Virus record (IMG/VR): IMGVR_UViG_3300042197_000731 | Location: 1-64,000 of that record | Origin: a virus | Direction: 5' to 3' (one strand) | Length of the DNA: 64,000 nucleotides | Shown here: positions 16,306-24,616 of the stretch, piece by piece | Numbering within the stretch: position 1 is the first letter of the stretch | Layout of the letters: each line of letters starts with the position of its first letter | The notes under the pieces: generated by a model | The model's input: the letters and a program-made list of their open reading frames with translations, nothing else | Told to the model about the DNA's origin: nothing | Databases searched by the model: none | Program-made: the position numbers and the translations under genes

Positions 16306-16311
16306 CTAAGA

Positions 16312-16341
16312 ATTGTACTCTTTTCTAATAGCGCAAGTCAA
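16312..16341 (-). promoter_or_regulatory. Candidate sigma70-type promoter before gp47
   Basis: On the minus strand TTGACT (16336-16341), an 18-nt spacer and TACAAT (16312-16317). It would start transcription at or very near the gp47 ATG, giving an almost leaderless message, so either the true start point is further on or the match is fortuitous. It fits early or middle expression of gp47/gp46. Confidence 0.4.
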
Positions 16342-16357
16342 ACAGTGCTTTACCAAA

Positions 16358-17218
16358 TCAATCTTCGTAAAATCCACTTCCCGTGTGCATACCCTGCCTG
16401 GTATATGAAGGATTTAGGTTGTTGAGTTCCAGGATATCATCACGTAAATTTTGATTTCGTTTTTCTATGTTCAAAACTCTAGTAAACGCATTCGTGATAG
16501 CAGCCGTATAATAAGCAAATGGATTCAAACTTTTGCTTTCGTCAAACTGTAGTCCAATCTGACTTAATTGTAGTAGGGCTTGGCTACGCATTTCATCATT
16601 GTAGGTATAGCCCCGCCAGTTACTACGAGTAGCATACCGTTCACATAACTTAATGAACATGTGAGCCAACTTGTTAGTCATCTTTCCGTGATCCTTGCTG
16701 AATTGACCATCAATTAGAGAACCCTTCCAGTGACTTTTGCCGACTAGATATGGCTTATCGTTATCGCCTAATTTGTAGTGTACGAATGGTGGAAAATTAA
16801 CTTTTATGTATTTCGTGGGTTTGGTATCTTCGTCATCATATTCCGTGACGATGATGTCCTCGTCTTCTTCAACTTCTTTTGCTTTACTGATTTTTGCTAT
16901 ATCACTAGGAACATGTTCCCAGGACATGACTCTGAATACCAAATCAGTTCTTTTTATGTCTTCTTCTTTTATTTGAAAATCATCTAAACGCTTTTTCTCC
17001 CCACTTTCAGCCGCACTCAGATCATATTGTAGTTTGGTCAATCGTTCAGCACGATTTTTTATTGCTTCTACAATTTTATCTTCGATGATATCTTCAACGC
17101 TGCTTAGAATAATATCGTAATCAGCACAGGTAGCATCCATATAGCAGCAATAAGAATTCTTGCTCTTGTGTATTTCTTTTAGTATATCTTTATTGTTGAG
17201 ATAATTTGTTTTGGTCAT
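16358..17218 (-). CDS. 55: Late-transcription sigma factor, gp55 family
   Basis: Redirects host RNA polymerase to late promoters of the TATAAATA type. The C-terminal half carries the family pattern: EMRSQALLQLSQIGLQFDE, then LNPFAYYTAAITNAFTRVLN and a basic EKRNQNLRDDI tail (about residues 210-265), equivalent to sigma region 2. The N-terminal 150 residues are acidic and variable; the product (286 residues) is longer than T4 gp55 (185). The chosen ATG at 17218 has an AAGGAAAA ribosome site. A longer in-frame start would run deep into the upstream GIY-YIG gene, with which it already overlaps by 29 nt. Confidence 0.9.
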   Translation of the reverse strand: MTKTNYLNNKDILKEIHKSKNSYCCYMDATCADYDIILSSVEDIIEDKIVEAIKNRAERLTKLQYDLSAAESGEKKRLDDFQIKEEDIKRTDLVFRVMSWEHVPSDIAKISKAKEVEEDEDIIVTEYDDEDTKPTKYIKVNFPPFVHYKLGDNDKPYLVGKSHWKGSLIDGQFSKDHGKMTNKLAHMFIKLCERYATRSNWRGYTYNDEMRSQALLQLSQIGLQFDESKSLNPFAYYTAAITNAFTRVLNIEKRNQNLRDDILELNNLNPSYTRQGMHTGSGFYED

Positions 17219-17834
17219 TAAAATTTTCCTTTTTATGTTTACATTGATCAAAATGCCATCGTTTCATCTGAGGCAATCCGCCTATTGTCTCGCAGTGAGG
17301 GCACTGAATTTTTGGTTTTTCTTTCCGCAATTTTTGTTTAGTTTCTTCGGTATGTTTTGGACCATTTTTTCCTATCTTTGAAACTGATATATTCTTTTTC
17401 TGATCTGTACTTCTTTTTTTACCTTTGTTCGCAATAGAAATTTTTTGCTTGGTTTCATTAGATAATGGTTCTCTCTTACGATTTTTTGCGGCAAGGGATC
17501 TCTTTTCCTTAGTTTCCTTGGACTCGTTACATTTTGCTTTTGCCATTTTTTCTCTAGTCTGGGGTGAAGGATTAGAAATCCCCTCACCCCCGTCTGTCAT
17601 ATTAATCAAAATGCCAGTGCCCAAATCTTTTCTTCCGTATTTGGAAATAAGTAATTTTTCTAGCTCTAATGCCTCAGATTCGAGAAGATTTGTTTTGACA
17701 AATCTTATTTTAGATATGTCATTTGGCATGCCTCTGTTGTGTTTAACAAACGCTCTACGCCCGCACCCTTTTCCAATGTAATAAGGACTTCCGTCATTTC
17801 TTACATACTCGTAAACATAAAAAATATTTTTCAT
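17190..17834 (-). CDS. GIY-YIG homing endonuclease with NUMOD-type repeats
   Basis: The N-terminal GIY-YIG domain reads YVYEYVRNDGSPYYIGKG (about residues 6-23) with the later conserved Arg and Glu region (LLESEALELEKLLISKYG). Residues about 90-165 hold several short Lys-rich helices (SNETKQKISIANKGK and similar units) of the NUMOD3 DNA-binding type. A C-terminal CPHC-x(n)-H-x3-C element looks like a zinc finger. It overlaps the gp55 start by 29 nt and has a late-type box directly upstream. Homing nucleases inserted beside essential phage genes are common in T4-like genomes. The basic, A-rich codon use differs from gp55. Confidence 0.85.
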   Translation of the reverse strand: MKNIFYVYEYVRNDGSPYYIGKGCGRRAFVKHNRGMPNDISKIRFVKTNLLESEALELEKLLISKYGRKDLGTGILINMTDGGEGISNPSPQTREKMAKAKCNESKETKEKRSLAAKNRKREPLSNETKQKISIANKGKKRSTDQKKNISVSKIGKNGPKHTEETKQKLRKEKPKIQCPHCETIGGLPQMKRWHFDQCKHKKENFNDQNKLSQQ

Positions 17835-17838
17835 ATTA

Positions 17839-17845
17839 TATTTAT
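17839..17845 (-). promoter_or_regulatory. Candidate late box before the GIY-YIG gene
   Basis: CATAAATA on the minus strand, 4 nt upstream of the ATG at 17834. It is too close for a normal leader, so function is doubtful. Confidence 0.3.
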
Positions 17846-17948
17846 GTTTTAAGGTAATTAGTCTTTATAAAATTACTTCTCTTCGAAACAGTACATGGTA
17901 ACACATAATTAATCCCCAGTCAACATAATAAACATATATTATTATGAG

Positions 17949-17955
17949 ATAAATA
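17949..17955 (+). promoter_or_regulatory. Late promoter box (GATAAATA) for the baseplate operon
   Basis: GATAAATA lies 22 nt before the ATG of the gp48-type gene at 17978, in the 143-nt divergent gap between the DNA-metabolism genes and the tail operon. The same octamer precedes gp6 and the fibre gene at 42564. Confidence 0.65.
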
Positions 17956-17977
17956 GTTTTACTAACTATGGATTATT

Positions 17978-18895
17978 ATGACAGGCCTTGAAAGTGATTT
18001 TGAATCCGGCGGTGTTTCAAGAAATATTTTATCAACTTCTGGCACCTCCGTACTTGCTAATAATTTAAGCCCAGGAAATTCCAGTGGAGCGCGATTAGCA
18101 CAGGCTGGATTAATGTCTGGTGCTACGGGGTTATTAAAAGATATAGCAGGTAGTGTATTTAACATAAATTTTCAAAATTCAGATGGATCTGTTATTGCTC
18201 CTGAAAATGACTGGCGTGTACGTGTAAGTATGAGTTCACAGGTCGCTAACTTGTTCTACGACAATCCAGCAAATACATTGATGCGTCCATTAAACAGTCA
18301 AAATGGTACATCTGGTGTTGTATTCCCATATACTCCAACAGTAACTCTATCGCATACTGCTAGATACGGAACACAAGCATTAACACATTCCAACTACAAC
18401 AGTTACTTTTACGAAGGCAGCGAAATTGGAGCAATTCAAATCAATGGTGAATTTACTGTACAAAATGTTAGAGAAGGCCAATACTTGATGGCAGCCATAC
18501 AGTTTTTTAGAATATGTACAAAAATGTTCTTTGGCAGAGATGAATATGCTGGCAGTCCGCCGCCGCTTGTATTTTTAGATGGCTATGGCGATGCTTATCT
18601 ACCGCATATTCCATGTGTAGTAACGCAGTTTTCGCATACTATGCAGGGCGAAGTTGACTATGTTCAAATACCAATAGGTGTTGAAATTGGATCATCTGGA
18701 GAATTACCAGTGGGCCCACCGTCGCCTAGTGATTCATATGGTGGTATTGTTAGATTGCCTACAAGTAGTACGATAACCATAAATCTACAACCTGTATACA
18801 GTAGAAAGAATATTGCTGAAAACTTTACACTAGAAAATTACGCTCGTGGACTAACCATTCAGGGTGGAAATAGTACTAGGGGAGGATTTATTTAA
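17978..18895 (+). CDS. 48: Baseplate tail-tube cap/initiator, gp48/gp54 family
   Basis: A 305-residue protein at the head of the baseplate operon. In T4, gp48 and gp54 sit on top of the hub and start tube growth. The central region (about 70-210) has the pattern WRVRVSMSSQVANLFYDNP, VVFPYTPTVTLSHTARYG and FFGRDEYAGSPPPLVFL, which matches the gp48/gp54 fold shared with tail-tube proteins. Only one such gene is seen, so it may do the work of both; gp48 is used as the label because of gene order. Its stop overlaps the gp53 start (TAATG), so translation is coupled. Confidence 0.8.
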   Translation: MTGLESDFESGGVSRNILSTSGTSVLANNLSPGNSSGARLAQAGLMSGATGLLKDIAGSVFNINFQNSDGSVIAPENDWRVRVSMSSQVANLFYDNPANTLMRPLNSQNGTSGVVFPYTPTVTLSHTARYGTQALTHSNYNSYFYEGSEIGAIQINGEFTVQNVREGQYLMAAIQFFRICTKMFFGRDEYAGSPPPLVFLDGYGDAYLPHIPCVVTQFSHTMQGEVDYVQIPIGVEIGSSGELPVGPPSPSDSYGGIVRLPTSSTITINLQPVYSRKNIAENFTLENYARGLTIQGGNSTRGGFI

Positions 18896-19197
18896 TGGCC
18901 GAAGTTACATACGCTAGAAATAGTCCATATGCTCGTACCAAATTTTATGGCAATTTTTTAGATGTCGCTCAATTTCCTAACATACCTAAAAATTCTGATG
19001 ATGTAGTATTTGAAATAAATCGTACATATCAATATCGTCCAGACTTGTTGGCATTTGACTTGTATGGTGATGCTAATTTGTGGTGGGTATTTGCTCTCAG
19101 AAATCCTAACACGATTAAAGATTCAATATTTGATATGCGTTCTGGCACTAAGATTTATTTGCCAAAAAAATCAACCTTAGATTCACTACTAGGATGA
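18895..19197 (+). CDS. 53: Baseplate wedge protein, gp53 family
   Basis: A 100-residue protein, shorter than T4 gp53 (196). The conserved part is YQYRPDLLAFDLYGDANLWWVFALRNPN, followed by DSIFDMRSGTKIYLPKK: the LysM-like gp53 wedge pattern that ends in a Lys-rich loop. In T4 gp53 joins wedges round the hub. The ATG overlaps the previous stop by one base and the next gene starts 4 nt after its stop, so all are in one operon. Confidence 0.9.
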   Translation: MAEVTYARNSPYARTKFYGNFLDVAQFPNIPKNSDDVVFEINRTYQYRPDLLAFDLYGDANLWWVFALRNPNTIKDSIFDMRSGTKIYLPKKSTLDSLLG

Positions 19198-19201
19198 TTA
19201 T

Positions 19202-22045
19202 ATGAGTGTTGATGGCAGTTTAATACCTTTTGCAGTGACACCGTTGAATACTCCGTTGGGAGACAGTTTAGGTGATTTATCAGGAGATTTTGAATTAACT
19301 CCAGAAGATAGACAACGTGTTGCTGATATTCAATCAGGCGCTATTAATGTTCAAAATAATATTGTCGCTCAGAGCAATACAAATGACGAAACTTTCGCGG
19401 ACGAAGCCCTAGTCGCAGAATCAAATAGAGTATACGGTAGTTTGGGCCGTGAAGGTTTTACTGGCCCCGGAAGATATGAAGTTTCTGGATTCTTTGAACC
19501 ACAACGTCCAATTGAAAACCCTCTACATGAATATGCGTCGTATACGTATAATTTAAGTTTGCATATGCTCTCTATTGAGGGATATAACAGAATAGTTAAT
19601 AACAATTTTGAAAACACAACACCATCGCCTTATGTTCCAGAAAACGTACTAATAAGTGGCGCTGGCAGATATAACGATACTGACTTTAAGCGTAATAGAA
19701 ACTTCAAAGAAGATTTTTACTTTGAAGATTTTAAAATGCAGACAGTTATTACGCCTAATATGCGAAACAGAAACACGAACGTTATTGAGTGTTCTTTTAC
19801 TATCATTGAACCAAACGGCTTTACGTTAATTAATAGAATGATAGCCGCTGCTAATGAAGTAAATGCTAATTATGTCAGAGGACCAGGCTCATACATTCAT
19901 GTTCCTTATGTTTTACAAATAGATTTTTTCGGATACAAAGAAACTGAAGATTCAAAGCCAGAAAAGATTAAAGACTTAACCAAAATTATACCAATAAAAA
20001 TTGTTAATATAGAAACAAGCGTTCGCCAAAGTGGCGCTGAATATCGTTTTGATGCGGTTCCCTACAACCATTCTGCGTATAGTCAGATAAATGTCGCATT
20101 ACCATATACTACTAAAGTACAAGGATCTACGGTAGCAGAAATATTTAATCCATTAAGCGGTGAATCTAATAATATAAGTATATTCACTAACTTTTCAGAA
20201 AATAGAAAAAATACGGAACGAGAAATATCTCAATTGAGAGCAACTCAAACGGATTTACTTAACAGTGAAGTAGATAGCGCATCTATAACAAGCAGTCTTA
20301 ATGATGTAGACACCAGACTATCAACAGCAACTAATAATTTGAAAAAAATAAAAGATACTGTGTTAGAGGTTAATAGTATTTGTGGAGCATTTAATGATTA
20401 TTATGCTACATTAAAAGAGAAAGGTGATATAAAACATGCTCCCGTTTATATTATACAATTTGACGAAGAAATTGCCAAATCAAAATTATTTTCTGGGCCT
20501 CAACCAGTTGATGTAGCGTCAGCCGCAACTGCTAAACGTGATGCCAAAACGGATGCTCAAGTGGCAGGAGGAGCATCAAAGGGTAGTTCGTTATCTCTTA
20601 GATCTGGAGTTATTAATATACCAGCGGGTACAAGCATAGAACAATTGATTGACTTTGTAGTACGTCAAAGTGATTATGTTTTAGATCAAATTTTCTTGCC
20701 TCAGCAAGGTATTACAACTATTGATTTACAAAACAAAATTCAATCTGGTGAAAATGTAGCAAACATAGTTGATAAATTAGCAAAACCACTAAAATGGTTC
20801 AAAATTGTACCTACCGTGAAAATAGGTCAATGGGATGATACACAGGGCAGATATGTGCCAGAAATAATAATGTTTAGCGTAAAAACGTTTACGATTTCAT
20901 CAAAGTATCCATATGCTCCAAGAGGTAGAGTTCCCGGCTATGTTAAAAAATACGACTATCTGTTTACGGGAAGAAATCGAGATATCATAGATTGGAACAT
21001 AAATTTCAATACACTTTTTATGATGGCGATAACTGCTGGATTAGATAAAAACATACAAGGATCTACTGGATCAGGATTAAATCCTTCTGGGCAAGCAGCA
21101 GACCCGAATGCTCCAAAAACAACAGCGGGACAACCAGTACTGGGTGATCAAGTGGCGACGCCAGCAATTGCTCCTACTGCTGGTAACAATAAAGACACGA
21201 ATCTTGATGGTGGAAATACACAGAAAAATATTGCTTCGGCTGACTTAAAAAACTCCTTGTTTCTGGATTCAAGAGGAGATATGATTGAGTTAGATCTAAA
21301 AATCATCGGCGATCCATTATTCATAAAACAAGATGATGTGTTCTACAGTAGACCACGAGATGGCGAAAATCAAGCACTAACTCCTAACAAAAGTCTGTAC
21401 ATGGATACTGGAGAATTGTACATATTTGTTAACTTTCTTACTCCAGTAGACTATGATGAAGAAAAGGGTCTTGCTGAAGTAAAGGCAAATGATATACTAG
21501 GTCCGGAAGAAAATATTATTGAGGCAAGTAATTTAGGATACAGTAATTTCAGTGGCGTTTACAAATTGATTACAGTAGATTCAACATTTGTTAGAGGAAA
21601 GTTTGAACAGAATTTACGTATGGCAAAAGTTCTGTTTGATCAGGTTGGATTGAGTATTAGTGAACTCAGACAGAGACAAGCCGCAGAAATAGCACAGTCA
21701 GTTAATCTTGGCATTCAGAGAAGTGCTAGATTCGCTCCGTCAAATCCTTCAACTATAGGCGAATTTTTCTCTGATGTAAATAAAACAAATGCCCTGCTAT
21801 TAAACAATTTTGGACTTACAGGGAATGACATTTTAGGTCAAGGCTTAACTGTTTTGAATTCAATTCCAGAAGTTGGAAGAATAACCACGGGCATACAAAA
21901 CCTAGGATCAACGGTACAGAGAACTTTTGGTGAAATACAGGAAGGACTAAGTACAGTTAAACAAACCGTAACACAGGCATTACCAACTCCAACACCTCCT
22001 ATTAGAGAAGTTAATTGGGAATCTGTGCCGGGTAATGGAATTTAA
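19202..22045 (+). CDS. Large baseplate hub-type protein, unassigned
   Basis: A 947-residue protein between gp53 and gp5. The N-terminal third has YTYNLSLHMLSIEGYNRI and a structured region FKMQTVITPNMRNRNTNVIECSFTI (about 180-205), followed by GSYIHVPYVLQIDFFGY, a pattern like hub proteins of gp27 or P2 gpD type. A coiled-coil stretch lies at about 330-400 and an Ala/Gly/Pro-rich linker at about 610-680. Residues 500-600 contain YVLDQIFLPQQGITT and WFKIVPTVKIG. By position and size it may serve as the hub that holds gp5. No T4 gene is matched with confidence. Confidence 0.65.
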   Translation: MSVDGSLIPFAVTPLNTPLGDSLGDLSGDFELTPEDRQRVADIQSGAINVQNNIVAQSNTNDETFADEALVAESNRVYGSLGREGFTGPGRYEVSGFFEPQRPIENPLHEYASYTYNLSLHMLSIEGYNRIVNNNFENTTPSPYVPENVLISGAGRYNDTDFKRNRNFKEDFYFEDFKMQTVITPNMRNRNTNVIECSFTIIEPNGFTLINRMIAAANEVNANYVRGPGSYIHVPYVLQIDFFGYKETEDSKPEKIKDLTKIIPIKIVNIETSVRQSGAEYRFDAVPYNHSAYSQINVALPYTTKVQGSTVAEIFNPLSGESNNISIFTNFSENRKNTEREISQLRATQTDLLNSEVDSASITSSLNDVDTRLSTATNNLKKIKDTVLEVNSICGAFNDYYATLKEKGDIKHAPVYIIQFDEEIAKSKLFSGPQPVDVASAATAKRDAKTDAQVAGGASKGSSLSLRSGVINIPAGTSIEQLIDFVVRQSDYVLDQIFLPQQGITTIDLQNKIQSGENVANIVDKLAKPLKWFKIVPTVKIGQWDDTQGRYVPEIIMFSVKTFTISSKYPYAPRGRVPGYVKKYDYLFTGRNRDIIDWNINFNTLFMMAITAGLDKNIQGSTGSGLNPSGQAADPNAPKTTAGQPVLGDQVATPAIAPTAGNNKDTNLDGGNTQKNIASADLKNSLFLDSRGDMIELDLKIIGDPLFIKQDDVFYSRPRDGENQALTPNKSLYMDTGELYIFVNFLTPVDYDEEKGLAEVKANDILGPEENIIEASNLGYSNFSGVYKLITVDSTFVRGKFEQNLRMAKVLFDQVGLSISELRQRQAAEIAQSVNLGIQRSARFAPSNPSTIGEFFSDVNKTNALLLNNFGLTGNDILGQGLTVLNSIPEVGRITTGIQNLGSTVQRTFGEIQEGLSTVKQTVTQALPTPTPPIREVNWESVPGNGI

Positions 22046-22054
22046 GGTATAAAA

Positions 22055-24193
22055 GTGTCATCATCTTTAAGCAGACCATATTTAGGAACTAAGTTACCAA
22101 GCTATATTGATTCTGTCGGCGCAGAATTGCCAAAACAATCTGGCATATTTGTAGGTGTAGTTAAGCAAATAGACACGACTACCAGAACTGGTAGACTACA
22201 GGTATATATAAAACAATTGGGCGGGCCAGATCCTGACAATCCTTCAAATTGGAAGTTGGTATCTTATGCTAGTCCATTTTTTGGTCAGACCTCAGGCAAA
22301 AAAGGCACTGAGTTCGTTAAAGCAGGATCAGATCAAAATACATTTTTGAACACAACTCAGACTTATGGTTTCCACATGGTTTCTCCCGATATAGGTAATC
22401 AAGTTCTTTGTTGTTTCGTTGAAGGAGAAGTCGCTGGTTATTGGTTTGCTTGCATAAACAAAAGTGCCAGTATTTACATGACTCCTGGGATAGGTGCTGT
22501 TGATGTTAGGTTAATAGATCCTGTAAGCATACAAGAGTCTGGTTTAACCCTTGATTCAAATAAAAAATATCCAGTTAGTGAATGGAATGAAAACTTACCA
22601 GCGGGATATTCAAAACCAACTAAAGAGGTGCCTAAGCCTCTTCACATATACAAAACAGTTCAATTGTTAGTTGCTGGATTAGATGGTGATGAAGTTCGTG
22701 GTCCGATTACGAGTAGTAGTCAGCGTGATCCAATAAGTAGTGTTTTTGGCTTCAGTACACCTGGCCGACCTATACCACCTCAAGATCCAGCAAATGATGA
22801 AAATTTAGCAACACGATTAGCCACTGGTGATTTTAATCCAAAAGAGTTTGAAGTAACCGCTAGAGTAGGTGGACACTCATTGGTAATGGACGATGGTGAC
22901 ATCTATGGTAAAAACAATTTAGTCAGACTTAAATCTGGAAATGGCCACCAAATATTGATGCATGATACGGAAGGTATCATATACATAAGCAATGCGAATG
23001 GTAATGCGTGGGTAGAGTTGACCCGCGAGGGTGATATTCTAATTTATGGTGCCAGAGATATGTCGATTAGGACAAGTGGTAATCTGATGATGCACAGCGA
23101 TAAAAATATTAGTTTTTTTGCTAGAGAAGACATTAATATTGCTGCGGCAAAAAACTTAAATGTTGAAGCATTGGAGATTAATCAAACAGCACTAACTAAA
23201 TTGGCATTGTTGGGAAAGAAAATTCAAATGAAGAGTGGTAGTACATTTGATGTTGTTTCAAACTCAGCTATGCGCGTAAAGGCGTCGGGTAAAGTGTCTA
23301 TCAACGGAAGTAGTATTGCGTTAAACGGCAGCGGTAATAGTCCAACCATAGATGATGTAGAACGAATTAAGCAATATAAATTACCAGACGTAATACCATT
23401 TGAAAATGGCCCAGCCGTTCAATTTGTTGTTAGTGATGGAATATTGTTTACAACAAATTATAAAGTGCCAACTCATGAGCCATATTTTAGACAGGGTATA
23501 GAACAAGCAGCACAAGAATTACAGGCTCAGGCAGATACACTTAGCACTGATGTTGATGGAAATCCAATAAATCCTCAGCCAATAGTAAATCCACAAGGAC
23601 CTGCGGCAGCCGAAAATACTGATCTAGTAGGTGCCGCAACTCCAGCAACATTCATTAGTCAACCGACGCCACCAGAGGGAATTGGAGAGTTAACAACAAA
23701 TGAAGTTCGTGCTTTTATGGCACAATTAGGAGATGCTGAAAGTGGTGGTTTATATGATGCTATTCAAAACGCCGGATTTGTGGGCAAATATCAATTCAGC
23801 GTAGAGGATTTACAAAATTTGGGATACATTAAAGAAGGACTAGAAAACACAATAGATAGTCTACAAAACCCAAATAACTGGATCAGTAAAGACAGCATAA
23901 CAAACTTAGACGAGTTTTTGAAGTCTCCAGACTTACAAGAACAGGCTATGTTTGATCTAGCAAAGTCAAATTATGCTACGCTTCAGGCAACGGGCGCAAT
24001 AACAAAGAGTACTTCAAAAGAAGTCATATCTGGATTACTATCGGTGGCACATCTTGCTGGCGCGAGTGGTGCGACAACATGGTTCAAAACTGGTAAATAT
24101 AGTGTTAATGCCAATGGATATACCGCTGCTGATTACTTCAACCGTGGTAAATTTAGTTCTACTCAGACTAGTCTATATGACGATGAACAATAA
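22055..24193 (+). CDS. 5: Baseplate hub/spike protein gp5 with C-terminal lysozyme-like domain
   Basis: A 712-residue protein starting from GTG at 22055. The N-terminal OB-fold of gp5/VgrG type is seen at about 28-120 (GIFVGVVKQIDTTTRTGRLQVYI). A beta-helix spike follows at about 280-430, with repeated short strands (GDILIYGARDMSIRTSGN, KNISFFAREDINI, KASGKVSING). The C-terminal 170 residues have the pattern GDAESGGLYDAIQ, GFVGKYQF and AHLAGASGATTWF, the layout of a transglycosylase-type cell-wall hydrolase with a candidate catalytic Glu in AESGG. In T4 the lysozyme domain sits in the middle; here it is at the end. It would pierce the outer membrane and digest peptidoglycan during injection. 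Confidence 0.85.
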   Translation: MSSSLSRPYLGTKLPSYIDSVGAELPKQSGIFVGVVKQIDTTTRTGRLQVYIKQLGGPDPDNPSNWKLVSYASPFFGQTSGKKGTEFVKAGSDQNTFLNTTQTYGFHMVSPDIGNQVLCCFVEGEVAGYWFACINKSASIYMTPGIGAVDVRLIDPVSIQESGLTLDSNKKYPVSEWNENLPAGYSKPTKEVPKPLHIYKTVQLLVAGLDGDEVRGPITSSSQRDPISSVFGFSTPGRPIPPQDPANDENLATRLATGDFNPKEFEVTARVGGHSLVMDDGDIYGKNNLVRLKSGNGHQILMHDTEGIIYISNANGNAWVELTREGDILIYGARDMSIRTSGNLMMHSDKNISFFAREDINIAAAKNLNVEALEINQTALTKLALLGKKIQMKSGSTFDVVSNSAMRVKASGKVSINGSSIALNGSGNSPTIDDVERIKQYKLPDVIPFENGPAVQFVVSDGILFTTNYKVPTHEPYFRQGIEQAAQELQAQADTLSTDVDGNPINPQPIVNPQGPAAAENTDLVGAATPATFISQPTPPEGIGELTTNEVRAFMAQLGDAESGGLYDAIQNAGFVGKYQFSVEDLQNLGYIKEGLENTIDSLQNPNNWISKDSITNLDEFLKSPDLQEQAMFDLAKSNYATLQATGAITKSTSKEVISGLLSVAHLAGASGATTWFKTGKYSVNANGYTAADYFNRGKFSSTQTSLYDDEQ

Positions 24194-24196
24194 ATA
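24190..24196 (+). promoter_or_regulatory. Possible late box before gp25
   Basis: AATAAATA spans the gp5 stop and ends 5 nt before the gp25 ATG. The transcript would begin at the ATG, so this may be a chance match. Confidence 0.25.
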
Positions 24197-24201
24197 CATC
24201 T

Positions 24202-24573
24202 ATGTATAAAGGCTTTAGTACTAACACAGATGGTAAAAAGTTTAGTTTAACTAATTTTGATTTAGTTAAACGTGACTTACAAAATCATTTTTATATTCGT
24301 AAGGGTGAAAAGTTAATGAATCCTAACTTCGGCACCATTATATGGGATATGATATTTGAGCCATTAACCCAAGAAACAAAGAATGTTATTATTCAAGATA
24401 TAAAAAAGATTATAGCAAATGATCCAAGAATTTCCGCAAAGAATGTTATAGTAACTCAATTTGATCGTGGAATTCAAATAGAATTAGAATTGATTTATAT
24501 ATCAACTGGTCAAGTAGAAAGATTAGAACTACAATTCGAGCGGAATAGCCAAACTTCAACTACTAATCTTTAA
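24202..24573 (+). CDS. 25: Baseplate wedge protein, gp25 family
   Basis: A 123-residue protein of the GPW/gp25 family, which forms part of the inner baseplate and the first sheath-binding layer. The signature is clear: FYIRKGEKLMNPNFGTIIWDMIFEPL (about 33-58). The EPR-type core of other gp25 members is represented by MNPNFGT. The length matches T4 gp25 (132). It starts 8 nt after gp5 and is followed by a 43-nt gap containing a late box before gp6. Confidence 0.95.
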   Translation: MYKGFSTNTDGKKFSLTNFDLVKRDLQNHFYIRKGEKLMNPNFGTIIWDMIFEPLTQETKNVIIQDIKKIIANDPRISAKNVIVTQFDRGIQIELELIYISTGQVERLELQFERNSQTSTTNL

Positions 24574-24593
24574 TAGTAGCATATATTTTTTTG

Positions 24594-24600
24594 ATAAATA
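24594..24600 (+). promoter_or_regulatory. Late promoter box (GATAAATA) before gp6
   Basis: GATAAATA lies 16 nt before the gp6 ATG, in the only real gap of the inner baseplate operon, with an AAAGAGAAG ribosome site between box and start. Confidence 0.65.
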
Positions 24601-24616
24601 ACAAAAAGAGAAGTTT

